DNA from: an uncultured Duodenibacillus sp.
Lineage (GTDB): Bacteria > Pseudomonadota > Gammaproteobacteria > Burkholderiales > Burkholderiaceae_F
Assembly: GCA_944390745.1 (NCBI GenBank)
Contig: CALXQK010000009.1
Span: 1-64,000, forward strand
Direction: 5' to 3'
Length of the DNA stretch: 64,000 nt
The notes beneath the pieces were generated by a model. The model did no database searches. It was not told the DNA's origin and saw only the letters and a list, made by a program, of their open reading frames with translations. How positions within the stretch are numbered: the stretch's first letter is position 1; each line of letters opens with the position of its first letter. This document shows positions 25,308 through 34,600 of this stretch, one piece after another. The position numbers were made by a program, and so were the translations under genes.

Positions 25308-25766
25308 TTGACCGCCCTGACCGAAACCCTCGCCTCGATGCTCGACGGCGGCGCCGGGCTTGCCGCCCTGTGCCTGTCGGCGTTTCTGTCGGCCACGGTT
25401 CTTCCGGGCAGCTCCGAGGCGCTGCTGGCCGCTGCCGTGGCCGCCGCGCCCGAGACCGGGCGAACGGTGCTCCTTGCGGCCGCCGCAAGCGTCTTCAACA
25501 CTCTGGGCAGCATGACCTCCTGGTGCATCGGGCGCTGCTTCAGGCAGCGCGCCGTTGAACCCGGGGCGCTGGCGCGCGTGCAGCGCTGGGGCGCGCCCGC
25601 GCTCTTTTTTGCCTGGGTGCCGGTCGTGGGCGACATGCTTCCCATTGCCGCCGGCTGGCTTCGCATCGGGTTCTGGCCCGCCCTGCTCTGGACGGCTCTG
25701 GGAAAGAGCTTTCGCTACGCCGTGCTCGCCTGGGCGGCGCTGCAGGCCGCGCGCGCCCTGGCCTGA
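25308..25766 (+). CDS. yqaA: YqaA-family inner-membrane protein (DedA/SNARE-associated group)
   Basis: This 152-residue hydrophobic protein has the family landmarks. [17 protein letters not shown] lies near residue 26, [20 protein letters not shown] near 101-121, and [15 protein letters not shown] near the end. DedA-superfamily proteins are thought to act as lipid or undecaprenyl-phosphate flippases or exchangers; YqaA itself is uncharacterised. The start is uncertain: the frame opens with TTG at 25308, while an ATG at 25338 gives an N-terminus as long as that of E. coli YqaA. Neither has a good Shine-Dalgarno. Confidence 0.8.
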   Translation: MTALTETLASMLDGGAGLAALCLSAFLSATVLPGSSEALLAAAVAAAPETGRTVLLAAAASVFNTLGSMTSWCIGRCFRQRAVEPGALARVQRWGAPALFFAWVPVVGDMLPIAAGWLRIGFWPALLWTALGKSFRYAVLAWAALQAARALA

Positions 25767-25802
25767 GCGCCGGACCTGGGGGACTGCCGCAGCCCCAGCC
25801 GG

Positions 25803-25808
25803 TATAAT
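25803..25808 (+). promoter_or_regulatory. -10 box of the prfB promoter
   Basis: A perfect TATAAT lies about 115 bases before the prfB start codon. No convincing -35 hexamer lies 16-18 bases upstream, so recognition may depend on an activator or a weak -35. Confidence 0.45.
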
Positions 25809-25922
25809 GGTCAGTCCTGCCTTGTGCGCCGGACGTTTCGGACCGCAGCGCAGCGCAATGTTTCGACGCGGCCATTTCATTGCGGCGGCCGCGCGCCACT
25901 TCCCGCATTTGAGACCATTCCC

Positions 25923-27027
25923 ATGGAAGCTGAACGCATCAATCACACCACGAATCTGTGTGACGACCTGGCTCACCGTCTTGCTGAGCTTAGGGGGTAT
26001 CTTTGACGTCGACCGCAAGGAGCGTCGACTCGAGGAAGTCAACCGCGAGATTGAAAATCCCAATCTCTGGGATGATCCCAAGCACGCCCAGGAGGTGAAC
26101 AAGGAGCAGAAGCTCCTTGAGGACCTCGTCGGCAGCTTCAAGCGTCTGACCGCGGGCGTCAACGACGCCCGCGAGCTTTTTGCCATGGCCCTTGAGGAGG
26201 GCGACGAGGCCGGGGCCGAGAGCATCGCCCTCGAGGTCGAGGGCTACGCCCGCGACGTCGAGAAGCTCGAGTTCAAGCGCATGTTCAACCGCCCGCAGGA
26301 CGGCGCCAACTGCTACGTTGAAATCCAGGCCGGCGCCGGCGGCACCGAGGCCCAGGACTGGGCGAGCATGCTCGAGCGCATGTACCTGCGCTATGCCGAG
26401 CGCTCGGGGTTCTCGGCCAAGCTCACCGAGGAGACCGAGGGCGACGTCGCCGGAATCAAGGGCTGCACGATCTTCGTCGAGGGGCAGTGGGCCTACGGGA
26501 CGCTGCGCACCGAAACGGGCATTCACCGTCTGGTGCGCAAGAGCCCCTTTGACGCCAACGCCCGGCGCCACACCTCCTTTGCGTCGGTTTTCGTCTACCC
26601 CGAGGTCGACGACTCGATTGAAATCACGATCAACCCGGCCGATCTGCGCGTGGACGTCTTCCGCGCCTCGGGCGCAGGCGGACAGCACGTGCAGAAGACC
26701 GAGTCGGCCGTGCGCATCACGCACATTCCGACGGGCATCGTCACGATCTGCCAGGACGACCGCAGCCAGCACAACAACCGCGAGCAGGCCATGCGCCAGC
26801 TCAAGGCCAAGCTCTACGACCTGGAGCTCAGAAAACGCATGGCCGAAAAGGAGAAGGTCGAGGACAGCAAGAGCGACATCGGCTGGGGTCATCAGATCCG
26901 CAGCTACGTGCTCGACCAGAGCCGCGTCAAGGATCTGCGCACCAACGTCGAAACCGGCAACACCGGCGCCGTGCTCGACGGCGACCTTGACCAGTTCATC
27001 GAGGCCAGTCTCAAAATGGGCGTCTGA
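25923..27027 (+). CDS. prfB: peptide chain release factor 2, with programmed +1 frameshift
   Basis: The gene is read in two frames. Codons 1-27 (25923-26003) end at CTT followed by in-frame TGA (26004-26006). A ribosome that slips one base forward continues at GAC (26005) to 27027, giving 367 residues. The site has the complete known signal: an internal Shine-Dalgarno-like TAGGGGGT just before CTT TGA C. RF2 recognises UGA, so low RF2 increases frameshifting and its own synthesis. The rest is canonical: SPF recognition motif in [16 protein letters not shown] and GGQ catalytic motif ([14 protein letters not shown]) near residue 251. lysS follows 39 bases downstream, the usual neighbour. Confidence 0.97.
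25991..26007 (+). promoter_or_regulatory. RF2 programmed +1 frameshift site
   Basis: TAGGGGGTATCTTTGAC contains the stimulatory Shine-Dalgarno-like AGGGGG, the slippery CTT and the TGA stop with following C. This matches the autoregulatory site known from most bacterial prfB genes. Confidence 0.95.
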
Positions 27028-27066
27028 TCCCGGCGCCCCAACACACTTGTCAATACCATTTCAGTC

Positions 27067-28596
27067 ATGAGCGAAGAAGTTATTCCGCAGAATGCGGCCG
27101 CCGCGGCAGCCGCCGAGGACGAAAACCACATCATCGCCGAGCGCCGCGCCAAGCTGGCGCGCCTGCGCGAAGAGGGCGTCGCCTACCCCAACGACTTCGT
27201 GCGCAAGGATCTCTTCGGGGACCTGCGCGCGCAGTGGGGCGACAAGAGCAAGGAGGAGCTTGAGGCGGCCGCCCCCGAGGTCGCCGTCTCCGGCCGCATG
27301 ATGCTCAAGCGCGTCATGGGCAAGGCGAGCTTTGCCACCGTGCGCGACTTCACCGGCAGCATGCAGTACTTCATCGGGGCCAACGACGTCGGTCCCGAGA
27401 CGTACGCCCGCTTCAAGACCATGGACCTCGGCGACATCGTCGCCGCCGAGGGCACGCTGTTTCGCACCAACAAGGGCGAGCTCTCGGTGCGCGTCAAGAA
27501 GCTGCGCCTGCTCACCAAGTCGCTGCGCCCCCTGCCGGACAAGCACAAGGGCCTGAGCGATCCCGAGATGTGCTGCCGCCAGCGTTATGCCGACCTCATC
27601 ATCAACGAGGAAAGCCGCGCGCGCTTCCTCACCCGGTTCAAGGTCGTGAGCGCCATCCGCCGCTTCATGGAGGCGCACCGCTTCGTGGAGGTGGAGACGC
27701 CGATGCTCAACCCCATTCCGGGCGGCGCCAACGCCAAGCCCTTCATCACGCACCACAACGCGCTTGACATCGACCAGTACCTGCGCATCGCGCCCGAGCT
27801 CTACCTCAAGCGCCTCGTGGTGGGCGGGTTTGAGCGCGTCTTCGAACTGAACCGGTGCTTCAGAAACGAGGGCATCGACACGCGTCACAACCCCGAGTTC
27901 ACCACCATCGAGTTCTACGCCACCTACTGGACGTACCGCGACCAGATGGACTTCACCGAGGAGCTGCTGCGCCACGTGGCGCGCGAGGCCACGGGCAGCG
28001 ACGTCATCACCTACCAGGGCACGAGGATCGATCTGGGCAAGCCCTTTGCCAAGCTCACGCCCCAGCAGGCGATTCTGAAGTACGCCCCGCAGTACACCGA
28101 GGAAAACCTCGCCGACGAGGCGTTCCTGCGCGCCGAGCTCAAGCGTCTCGGCGCCCCGCAGCCCGACCACGTGCACGTGGGGGCGCTTCTGATGGCGCTT
28201 TTTGAGGAGACGGCTGAATCCAAGCTCATCGAGCCCACCTTCATCATCAACTATCCGGTGGAGGTGAGCCCGCTTGCGCGCGCCTCGGATACGGACCCGA
28301 CCATGACCGAGCGCTTTGAGCTCTTCATCTACGGGCGCGAGACCGCCAACGGCTTCTCGGAGCTCAACGACCCCGAGGACCAGGCCCGGCGCTTTCAGGC
28401 GCAGGCCGACGCCAAGAGCCACGGCGACGATGAGGCGATGTTCTACGACGCGGACTTCATCCGCGCCCTCGAGTACGGCCTGCCCCCGACGGCGGGCTGC
28501 GGCATCGGCATCGACCGCTTCGTCATGCTTCTGACCGACGCCTCGACGATTCGCGACGTGCTGCTCTTCCCGGCCATGCGCCCGGAGTGCAACTAA
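27067..28596 (+). CDS. lysS: lysyl-tRNA synthetase, class II
   Basis: The protein is 509 residues. An N-terminal OB-fold anticodon-binding domain (about 65-170, with [20 protein letters not shown]) precedes the class II catalytic domain. Motif 2 ([15 protein letters not shown] near 273) and motif 3 ([15 protein letters not shown] near 479) are intact, and the C-terminal LLFPAMRPE is typical. It charges tRNA-Lys. The gene directly follows prfB and is closed by an intrinsic terminator. Confidence 0.97.
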   Translation: MSEEVIPQNAAAAAAAEDENHIIAERRAKLARLREEGVAYPNDFVRKDLFGDLRAQWGDKSKEELEAAAPEVAVSGRMMLKRVMGKASFATVRDFTGSMQYFIGANDVGPETYARFKTMDLGDIVAAEGTLFRTNKGELSVRVKKLRLLTKSLRPLPDKHKGLSDPEMCCRQRYADLIINEESRARFLTRFKVVSAIRRFMEAHRFVEVETPMLNPIPGGANAKPFITHHNALDIDQYLRIAPELYLKRLVVGGFERVFELNRCFRNEGIDTRHNPEFTTIEFYATYWTYRDQMDFTEELLRHVAREATGSDVITYQGTRIDLGKPFAKLTPQQAILKYAPQYTEENLADEAFLRAELKRLGAPQPDHVHVGALLMALFEETAESKLIEPTFIINYPVEVSPLARASDTDPTMTERFELFIYGRETANGFSELNDPEDQARRFQAQADAKSHGDDEAMFYDADFIRALEYGLPPTAGCGIGIDRFVMLLTDASTIRDVLLFPAMRPECN

Positions 28597-28624
28597 CCCT
28601 TCCAGGCGTCGCCTGCGCAGACCT

Positions 28625-28670
28625 GGCGCCCGCGCGCCGCCTTTGCCTCGAGGCGCACGGGCGCCTTTTT
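28625..28670 (+). terminator. intrinsic terminator after lysS
   Basis: GGCGCCCG (28625-28632) pairs with CGGGCGCC (28658-28665), with further pairing inside, followed by five T (28666-28670). The T run ends one base before the first possible start codon of the Nudix gene. Confidence 0.8.
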
Positions 28671-28671
28671 C

Positions 28672-29532
28672 ATGGACAAGGCCCCTCGCATGAAGCCCCC
28701 ATCACCAGATCGTCCTGCCCAGGCCGCGCCCGGCGGCGCGCTTGCCGCGCAGGCGCGCGCGCTTCTGGCCCGCGCCCGCGGCCTCAACAGCCGCGCGCCC
28801 CGCGCGGGCAGCATTCCCCTTTTTTCCGGAGGGCGCCGCATCGGCCTGCTCTCGCCCGAGGCCTGCGCGCAGATCAGCGCATCGACCCTGTCGGCGCTCT
28901 TTGACTTCAGCGGCCGTCGTGCGGTGCTCACGCCCGCCGGGGGCGCGACGCTTGAAGAGACGCTCGCGCTGTGCGCCGAGACCTTTCACGCGGCGGGCTT
29001 CTTTTTTCAGTGGCGCAGCGAGCTGCTTGACGTGCGCGACCTGGACGACGAGACAGTGATCGCGCGCGCCGAGCGCGGGCTCTTTCGCTACTTCGGCATG
29101 GCCACGCGCTGCGTCTACGCCGTCGGCCGGGATCCCGCCGGCGGGATATTTCTCTGCCGCAGAAGCCTCTCCAAGCAGGTCGACCCGGGGCTTTGGGACG
29201 CCCTTGCCGCCGGACTCATTGCCGCGGGCGAGACTCCCGGGACAAGCCTCGCGCGCGAGCTTGCCGAGGAGGCGGGGCTTTGCGCGGGCGACTGGCGCGC
29301 CGCGGGCGGATGGCTGCGCCTTGACGTGCGCCGGCCGGTGCAGGAGGGCTGGATGCACGAGGATGCCTTCGTGCTGCCCGTCGACGTGCTCGAGCCCGGA
29401 CGCGTGCACAATACCGATGGAGAGGTTTCGGCCATTGTCTGCGAGGACCTCGCGCAGGTGCTTGCGCGCATCGCCCGAGACGAGATTCCCTGCGACACGG
29501 CGCTTGCGCTGCTTGCCGTCCTCGCGCCCTGA
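28672..29532 (+). CDS. Nudix hydrolase with N-terminal DUF4743-like domain
   Basis: The protein is 286 residues. The N-terminal half resembles the DUF4743 domain found before the Nudix domain in Tnr3-type proteins. The C-terminal half carries a perfect Nudix box (GX5EX7REX2EEXG) near residues 182-204, ending RELAEEAGL. Such enzymes cleave nucleoside diphosphates linked to another group; some act on oxidised thiamine diphosphate, which would be my first guess for this architecture. The start is uncertain. ATG 28672 directly abuts the lysS terminator and has no Shine-Dalgarno; ATG 28690, six codons later, has a weak AAGG upstream. Confidence 0.8.
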   Translation: MDKAPRMKPPSPDRPAQAAPGGALAAQARALLARARGLNSRAPRAGSIPLFSGGRRIGLLSPEACAQISASTLSALFDFSGRRAVLTPAGGATLEETLALCAETFHAAGFFFQWRSELLDVRDLDDETVIARAERGLFRYFGMATRCVYAVGRDPAGGIFLCRRSLSKQVDPGLWDALAAGLIAAGETPGTSLARELAEEAGLCAGDWRAAGGWLRLDVRRPVQEGWMHEDAFVLPVDVLEPGRVHNTDGEVSAIVCEDLAQVLARIARDEIPCDTALALLAVLAP

Positions 29533-29568
29533 GCGCCGTCATCAACCTTTTTTTCAACGAAGGCCCCC

Positions 29569-30369
29569 ATGCAAATCGCCACCTGGAACGTCAACAGCAT
29601 CAAGATGCGCGCCGAGCAGGTCCTCGGCTGGCTTTCCGACACGCAGACCACGGCGCTTCTGATGCAGGAGACGAAGACGCTCGACGAGGCATTTCCCCGG
29701 GAGGCCTTCGAGGCCGCCGGATATCGCGTCTTCACCTGCGGCCAGAAGACCTACAACGGCGTTGCGCTTGCCGTGCGCGCCGAGGCCGTTGACGCGGTCG
29801 AGGACATCGTCTGCAACATCCCGGGCTACCCGGATGCGCAAAAGCGCCTCATCGCCGCCACGCTGCAGCTCAGAGACGGCCGGCGCCTGCGCGTCGCCTC
29901 GGCCTACTTCCCCAACGGCCAGGAGGTGGGCGCCGACAAGTATCTCTACAAGCTCGAGTGGATCGCCGCGCTCACGCTCTGGGTGCGCCGGGAGCTTGCG
30001 CGCGAACCGCTCTTCGTGCTCGGGGGCGACTTCAACATCGCTCCCTCCGACGCCGATCTCTGGAACCCCGCCGAGTGGAGGGGGAAGATTCTGGCCTCGG
30101 CGCCGGAGCGCAGCGCCTGGGCGGGACTTCTTGCCGCAGGGCTTGAGGACTCCTGGGCGCAGGGGCTGCATGCGCCCGAGACCTACTCGTGGTGGGACTA
30201 CCGCATGTCGGCCTTTGAGAAGAACCACGGCATGCGCATCGACCATCTGCTCGCCTCGCACGCCGTCATCAAGGACATGGACGACGTCTGGATCGACGCC
30301 CGTCCGCGCGCACTTGAAAAGCCGAGCGACCACGCCCCGGTGGTGATGCGCATCTCCTGGCCGCTCTAG
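29569..30369 (+). CDS. xthA: exodeoxyribonuclease III
   Basis: The product is 266 residues, as expected for XthA. Catalytic landmarks of the exonuclease-endonuclease-phosphatase fold are visible: WNVNSIKMR at the N-terminus, QETKTLDEAFP with the metal-binding Glu, GGDFNIAPSDADLW, and the C-terminal IDHLLAS and SDHAPVVM. It acts as the apurinic/apyrimidinic endonuclease and 3'-repair exonuclease in base excision repair. It lies 36 bases after the Nudix gene with GAAGG upstream of the ATG, so the two are probably co-transcribed. Confidence 0.95.
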   Translation: MQIATWNVNSIKMRAEQVLGWLSDTQTTALLMQETKTLDEAFPREAFEAAGYRVFTCGQKTYNGVALAVRAEAVDAVEDIVCNIPGYPDAQKRLIAATLQLRDGRRLRVASAYFPNGQEVGADKYLYKLEWIAALTLWVRRELAREPLFVLGGDFNIAPSDADLWNPAEWRGKILASAPERSAWAGLLAAGLEDSWAQGLHAPETYSWWDYRMSAFEKNHGMRIDHLLASHAVIKDMDDVWIDARPRALEKPSDHAPVVMRISWPL

Positions 30370-30404
30370 GGGCCGGCTGCTTCTTGAGGGAGGCCGCGGG
30401 AAAA

Positions 30405-31811
30405 ATGACTTCTGCCGATGCCGGCCGGGCCGGCGTACGCACCTTCGAGCGCATGACCACGGCCCCCGTGGCGGGACTGGTGCTTCGTCTTGGAATTCCG
30501 ACGATGATCTCCATGCTCGTCACGGCGCTCTACAACACGGCCTCCACCTGGTACGTGTCCTATCTCGGCACGTCGGCCGTGGGCGCCATGGGCGTCGTCT
30601 TCGCCCTGCAGATGATCATCCAGGCCCTGGGCATCATGATCGGCCAGGGCTGCGCGACGCAGGCCTCGCGTCTGCTCGGAGCAAGAAACGAGGCCCGCGC
30701 AAGCGTGCTTGCCAGCTCGGCCCTGGCCGCGGTGCTTGCCGGCGGCGTCGTGTTTTCGCTCGTCTGCGCGGCGCTTCTTGATCCCGTGCTGCGCGCCATG
30801 GGCGCCACGGACACGATCCTGCCCTACGCCCGGGCCTACGCGCTGCCGCTTCTGGCGGCGGCCCCGCTTGCCGCCGCGTCCTTTACCCTCAACAACATTC
30901 TGCGCGCACAGGGGCTCGCCCTTCTGGGCATGATCGGACTGGCCGCCGGCGGCGTTCTCAACATCGCCGTCTCGCCCATTCTCATCTTCGCACTGGATCT
31001 GGGAATCACCGGCGCGGGGCTTGCCGCAGCGCTCTGCCAGAGCCTCTCGTTTCTGATTCTTCTGGCGCAGTTTTCCCGCGGCCGCGGCGCCATCGTGCTC
31101 GCGCGCGCCAACATCTCGCGCGCGGCTGAAACCTACGGCTCCATTCTCAAGAACGGCATCCCGTCGCTCACGCGCAACGTGCTCGGTGCGGTCGCGGCCT
31201 CCGTTCTCAACCTTATGGCCGCCAATTTCGGCGACGCGGGCGTTGCAGGCATGTCGATCGTCGGGCGCATCATGATGGTCACCAGCGCGGCGCTCATCGG
31301 CATCGGCCAGGGCTACCAGCCGGTGCTCGGATACAACTGGGGCGCCGGGCTTTTTGAGCGCGTGCGCCGCGCCTTTGATGCGGCGCTCTTGATGTCCACG
31401 GCCATCATGACGCTGTTTGCCGCGGCAGGATTCATCTTTGCGCCCGAGGTGATCGCCTTCTTCAGGACCGACGACCCGCAGGTGGCGCACGTCGCCGTGC
31501 GCGCGCTCGAGCTGCAGTGCCTCGTGATGCCGATCATCTCCGTCAACGTCCTGGGCAACATGACCTACCAGGTCCTCGGCCGCACGGCCGCCGCAACGCT
31601 GCTGGCAAGCACGCGGCAGGGGCTCTTTTTCCTGCCCTGCGTGCTTGTGATGCCGCAGATCTTCGGCCTGTCAGGCCTGCAGGCCGCGCAGCCCGCCGCA
31701 GAGCTGCTCTCCGCGCTTGTGTGCGGCTTCTTCGTGCTGCGCTTTCGCCATGAGGCCGCGATGAGGGCGGCCCACCGGCAGCAGGCGCCGGGGAAGGACG
31801 CCGGGGGCTAG
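30405..31811 (+). CDS. MATE-family multidrug/sodium antiporter
   Basis: This 468-residue protein has about 12 hydrophobic helices in two similar halves, the MATE layout. Family-like segments include ISMLVTALYNTASTWYVSYL in helix 1, and GQGYQPVLGYNWGAG and GNMTYQVLGRT in the second half. It probably exports cationic compounds in exchange for Na+ or H+; the substrate is unknown. The ATG at 30405 is preferred to an upstream TTG (30384) because GGGAGG lies between them at a usable distance. It follows xthA by 35 bases and may be part of the same transcript. Confidence 0.87.
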   Translation: MTSADAGRAGVRTFERMTTAPVAGLVLRLGIPTMISMLVTALYNTASTWYVSYLGTSAVGAMGVVFALQMIIQALGIMIGQGCATQASRLLGARNEARASVLASSALAAVLAGGVVFSLVCAALLDPVLRAMGATDTILPYARAYALPLLAAAPLAAASFTLNNILRAQGLALLGMIGLAAGGVLNIAVSPILIFALDLGITGAGLAAALCQSLSFLILLAQFSRGRGAIVLARANISRAAETYGSILKNGIPSLTRNVLGAVAASVLNLMAANFGDAGVAGMSIVGRIMMVTSAALIGIGQGYQPVLGYNWGAGLFERVRRAFDAALLMSTAIMTLFAAAGFIFAPEVIAFFRTDDPQVAHVAVRALELQCLVMPIISVNVLGNMTYQVLGRTAAATLLASTRQGLFFLPCVLVMPQIFGLSGLQAAQPAAELLSALVCGFFVLRFRHEAAMRAAHRQQAPGKDAGG

Positions 31812-31846
31812 CGGGGGCCGGCAGGGGCTAAAAAAGGGCGCCGCCT

Positions 31847-32827
31847 TCATGCCCTCGCCGCAAGGCGCTCAAGATCCCCGAGCATGATGCGGCAGCCCTG
31901 CACGCCGCCTTCGCCGAGGTACCAGGCCTGCGGATGCAGCTGCGCAATCCTGCCCCTGAACGCCTCCTCAACACGCCGCCAGGCCTTCGGGGCTAGCACT
32001 CCGACAGCGCCCGGGTTCGGGCGCCCGACAGCAAGATCCTTGTTGAGCACGAGCACGAAGTCAGGCCGCAGGGCAAGAACCCGCTCAAGGACCGCCTCAT
32101 TGCTGCGCGCCTGCTCACGGGCATCCGCCATTCTTGCGGGACGCCCTCCCCCTGCGCCCGCGGCAGCCTTGTGCAGATTCACCAGGCCGGCTGCGTCCGA
32201 GGCAAACGACGCGCGCCCGCCCGGCGGCAGCAGATGCAGTCTTGCGTTGTTGACCATGAGAACCACATGGGTTTTGCCCGAGAGGCGCTCCGTCAGTTCC
32301 TGCGCGCGCTGCTGAGCGGCGGCAATCTCCTCCTCGGCCCGGCTCTCGAGCCCGAAGAGCGCGGCAAGCGTGCGCAGATTCTCCCTGTAGCTTTTGAAGG
32401 CGCCGCGGCTGTAGTCCGGTGCAAGGCTCATGGCCGGCGCAATCGACCGCAGCCCGGGCAGGCTTCTTGAAAGCCGCGCGCTCACGAAGATGAGATCGGG
32501 CTTGATGCGCTCGAGCAGCTCGCGGTGGTCGTTCTTGAGACCTCCTGGAAGGACGATGCCCTGCTTCAAGGGCTTGAGGTAGCCGAGCACGGCAGGATCG
32601 GCCGCGCAGACGATTCGATCGTCAAGGCCCCACGCCTGCAGGGCGTCGAGCACGGCATAGTCGTTGACCGCCAGACGCCGCGGATCGCAGACCGCCTCAA
32701 GCGTCCGGGCATCGCCCGCAGGCGCAGGGCTGCGGGTGCACGGCCCTGCAAGCGCCGCTGACAGCGCCCCCGGGGCGAGCGCGCCGACCGCGGCGCACAG
32801 CAGACTTCTTCGGGAAAGGCTCGTCAT
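31847..32827 (-). CDS. siderophore ABC transporter substrate-binding protein, copy 2 (FepB/CeuE-like)
   Basis: The protein is 326 residues. An N-terminal twin-arginine-like signal (SRRSLLCAAVGALAPGAL) precedes a TroA/FepB-type two-lobe binding domain with PDLIFVSARLSRSLPGL near 110 and the closing AWYLGEGGVQGCRIMLGDLE. It is homologous throughout to the neighbouring copy (for example AWYLAEGGVQAMDIMFSDVE), so the pair arose by duplication. It lacks a lipobox, so it should be a free periplasmic protein. It is last in the five-gene operon, 14 bases after the first copy, with GGGAGAAG before the ATG. Confidence 0.85.
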   Translation of the reverse strand: MTSLSRRSLLCAAVGALAPGALSAALAGPCTRSPAPAGDARTLEAVCDPRRLAVNDYAVLDALQAWGLDDRIVCAADPAVLGYLKPLKQGIVLPGGLKNDHRELLERIKPDLIFVSARLSRSLPGLRSIAPAMSLAPDYSRGAFKSYRENLRTLAALFGLESRAEEEIAAAQQRAQELTERLSGKTHVVLMVNNARLHLLPPGGRASFASDAAGLVNLHKAAAGAGGGRPARMADAREQARSNEAVLERVLALRPDFVLVLNKDLAVGRPNPGAVGVLAPKAWRRVEEAFRGRIAQLHPQAWYLGEGGVQGCRIMLGDLERLAARA

Positions 32828-32841
32828 CGTCTTCTCCCGCC

Positions 32842-33813
32842 TCAGGAGGCCTTGATGCCGAGCGCACGCTCAACATCAGAAAACATGATGTCCATGGCCT
32901 GCACCCCGCCCTCGGCAAGGTACCACGCAGCGGGCGTGAGATAGGCGATATGGTTTTCACGGCTTGCCTTCATGCGCGCGACGATCGGATTGTTGAGCAC
33001 GTCGCGCGCGACCCTTGCGCCGGGCCTTGCGATGGCCGAGTCGCGGTCAAGCACGAAAAGATAGTCCGGATTGAGCTTGAGCAGCAGCTCAAAGGACGAC
33101 TCATTGCCGTGATTGGCGCTGGCCGAGGCGGCGATGTTTTGAAAGCCGAACTCCCTGCCGATGAGCGAGCAGCGCGCCTGATCGCCCAGAAGATTGACGT
33201 GCGCGCTCGTCACGAGTCCCACGAGCGCGGTCTTGCCGCGGGCCTTCTCGGCAATGACCTCAAGCCGCGCGGCAAAGCCCGCGGCGTCGTCCCGGGCGCG
33301 CTGCTCAAGCCCGAAGATGCGCGCCAGGTTCAGAAGGTTTCGATTGAAGCTCGCCATGGAGCCGATCGTGCGGTCGGTCGTCATGTAGACCACGGGCGCG
33401 ATGCGCGAGAGCTCCCGGTACTTCTTGGCCAGCCTGCCGCTGATGAAGATCACGTCGGGTTCGGCGGCCATCAGGGCCTCCATGTCGACCTCCTTGAGGG
33501 TGCCGGTGTCAACGCCGGGGGCGCCCTTTTCGAAGTACTTCGACAGATAGGGAACCACGGTTGTCCTGGGCATGGCGACGATGCGCCCGCCCAGACCCCA
33601 GTGATCGAGCACGTCAAGGGTCGCCGCATCGATCACCGCCACGCGCCCGGGATTGAAGGGCACGTCGATTTCGACGCTGCGTCCGGTCTCGTTGAGCGTG
33701 GCCGCGCGCACGGTGCGTGCGGCGGCAGCCGAAGAAACGAGGGGAAATGCGGCAGTCAGCGCGGCCGCGGCGCATCCGCCAATCAGGGTTCTGCGCGAAA
33801 GGCTTGCATTCAT
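32842..33813 (-). CDS. siderophore ABC transporter substrate-binding protein, copy 1 (CeuE/YclQ-like)
   Basis: The protein is 323 residues. Its signal contains SRRTLIGGCAAAALTAAFPL, again with a twin-arginine pair. The mature domain has GRVAVIDAATLDVLDHWGLG near 55-75 and PDVIFISGRLAKKYRELSRI near 118-137, both typical of the FatB/CeuE/YclQ group that binds catecholate or mixed siderophores in the periplasm. The ATG at 33813 has AAGGAAA upstream; the frame is open 26 codons earlier without support. It lies 31 bases after the ATPase gene. Confidence 0.9.
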   Translation of the reverse strand: MNASLSRRTLIGGCAAAALTAAFPLVSSAAAARTVRAATLNETGRSVEIDVPFNPGRVAVIDAATLDVLDHWGLGGRIVAMPRTTVVPYLSKYFEKGAPGVDTGTLKEVDMEALMAAEPDVIFISGRLAKKYRELSRIAPVVYMTTDRTIGSMASFNRNLLNLARIFGLEQRARDDAAGFAARLEVIAEKARGKTALVGLVTSAHVNLLGDQARCSLIGREFGFQNIAASASANHGNESSFELLLKLNPDYLFVLDRDSAIARPGARVARDVLNNPIVARMKASRENHIAYLTPAAWYLAEGGVQAMDIMFSDVERALGIKAS

Positions 33814-33844
33814 GGCTGTGGTTTCCTTTTGGTTGAGGTGCTTT

Positions 33845-34600
33845 CTAGTGATAGATGGCAAGCGGCCTGCCGTCGATTTCGCGGATTTCAAAGTCCACGC
33901 CGTAGATGTCGCGCAGGCACTCGCGCGTCATCACCTCGTCGACGGTTCCCCAGGCCGCCACGCGGCCGTTCTTGAAGGCGCAGATGTAGTCCGAATAGAA
34001 GGCCGCCAGATTGATTTCGTGCAGCACGAGAATCACGGTCTTGCCCAGCTCGCTGCAGAGCCTGCGCACGAGCTTCATCATCTGCGTGGCGTGATAGATG
34101 TCGAGGTTGTTGGTGGGCTCGTCAAGAAGCACGAACTCGGTGTCCTGCGCGAGCACCATCGCGATCATCGCCCGCTGGCGCTGGCCGCCCGACATCTCGT
34201 CGATGAAGCGCTCGCTGTAGTCCTCAAGCTCCATGTAGGCGATCGCCTGATCGACCTTCTCCCAGTCCTCCCGGGAAAGATGCGTGCCGCTGTGCGGAAA
34301 CCTCCCGAAGGCAACGAGCTCGCGCACCGTGAGCTTCATCTGGACATGGCTGCTTTGCGTGAGAATCGCCAGATGCCGGGCAAGCTCGCGGCTGTTCCAG
34401 CTGCCGACGTCCCGGCCCTTGAATTCGATCGTGCCGGCGCTTCGGGCCACGAGACGCGCGGCCATGCCGAGCACCGTCGACTTGCCCGCGCCGTTGGGGC
34501 CGATGAGCGAGATCACCTTGCGCTGCGGAAATTCGATGGACACGTCGTCGACGACGCAGCTGCCGTCGTAGTCCTTGGTGAGGTTGCGAATGCTGATCAT
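33845..34600 (-). CDS. siderophore ABC transporter ATPase (CeuD/YclP-like)
   Basis: The protein is 251 residues. Walker A GPNGAGKST lies near 34, the signature MSGGQRQRA near 135, Walker B FVLLDEPTNNLD near 155-166, and the switch His in LVLHEINLA near 190. This is the FepC/BtuD-type subunit that drives siderophore import. Its start codon overlaps the stop of the preceding permease gene (ATGA), so stoichiometry is probably kept by coupling. Confidence 0.95.
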   Translation of the reverse strand: MISIRNLTKDYDGSCVVDDVSIEFPQRKVISLIGPNGAGKSTVLGMAARLVARSAGTIEFKGRDVGSWNSRELARHLAILTQSSHVQMKLTVRELVAFGRFPHSGTHLSREDWEKVDQAIAYMELEDYSERFIDEMSGGQRQRAMIAMVLAQDTEFVLLDEPTNNLDIYHATQMMKLVRRLCSELGKTVILVLHEINLAAFYSDYICAFKNGRVAAWGTVDEVMTRECLRDIYGVDFEIREIDGRPLAIYH

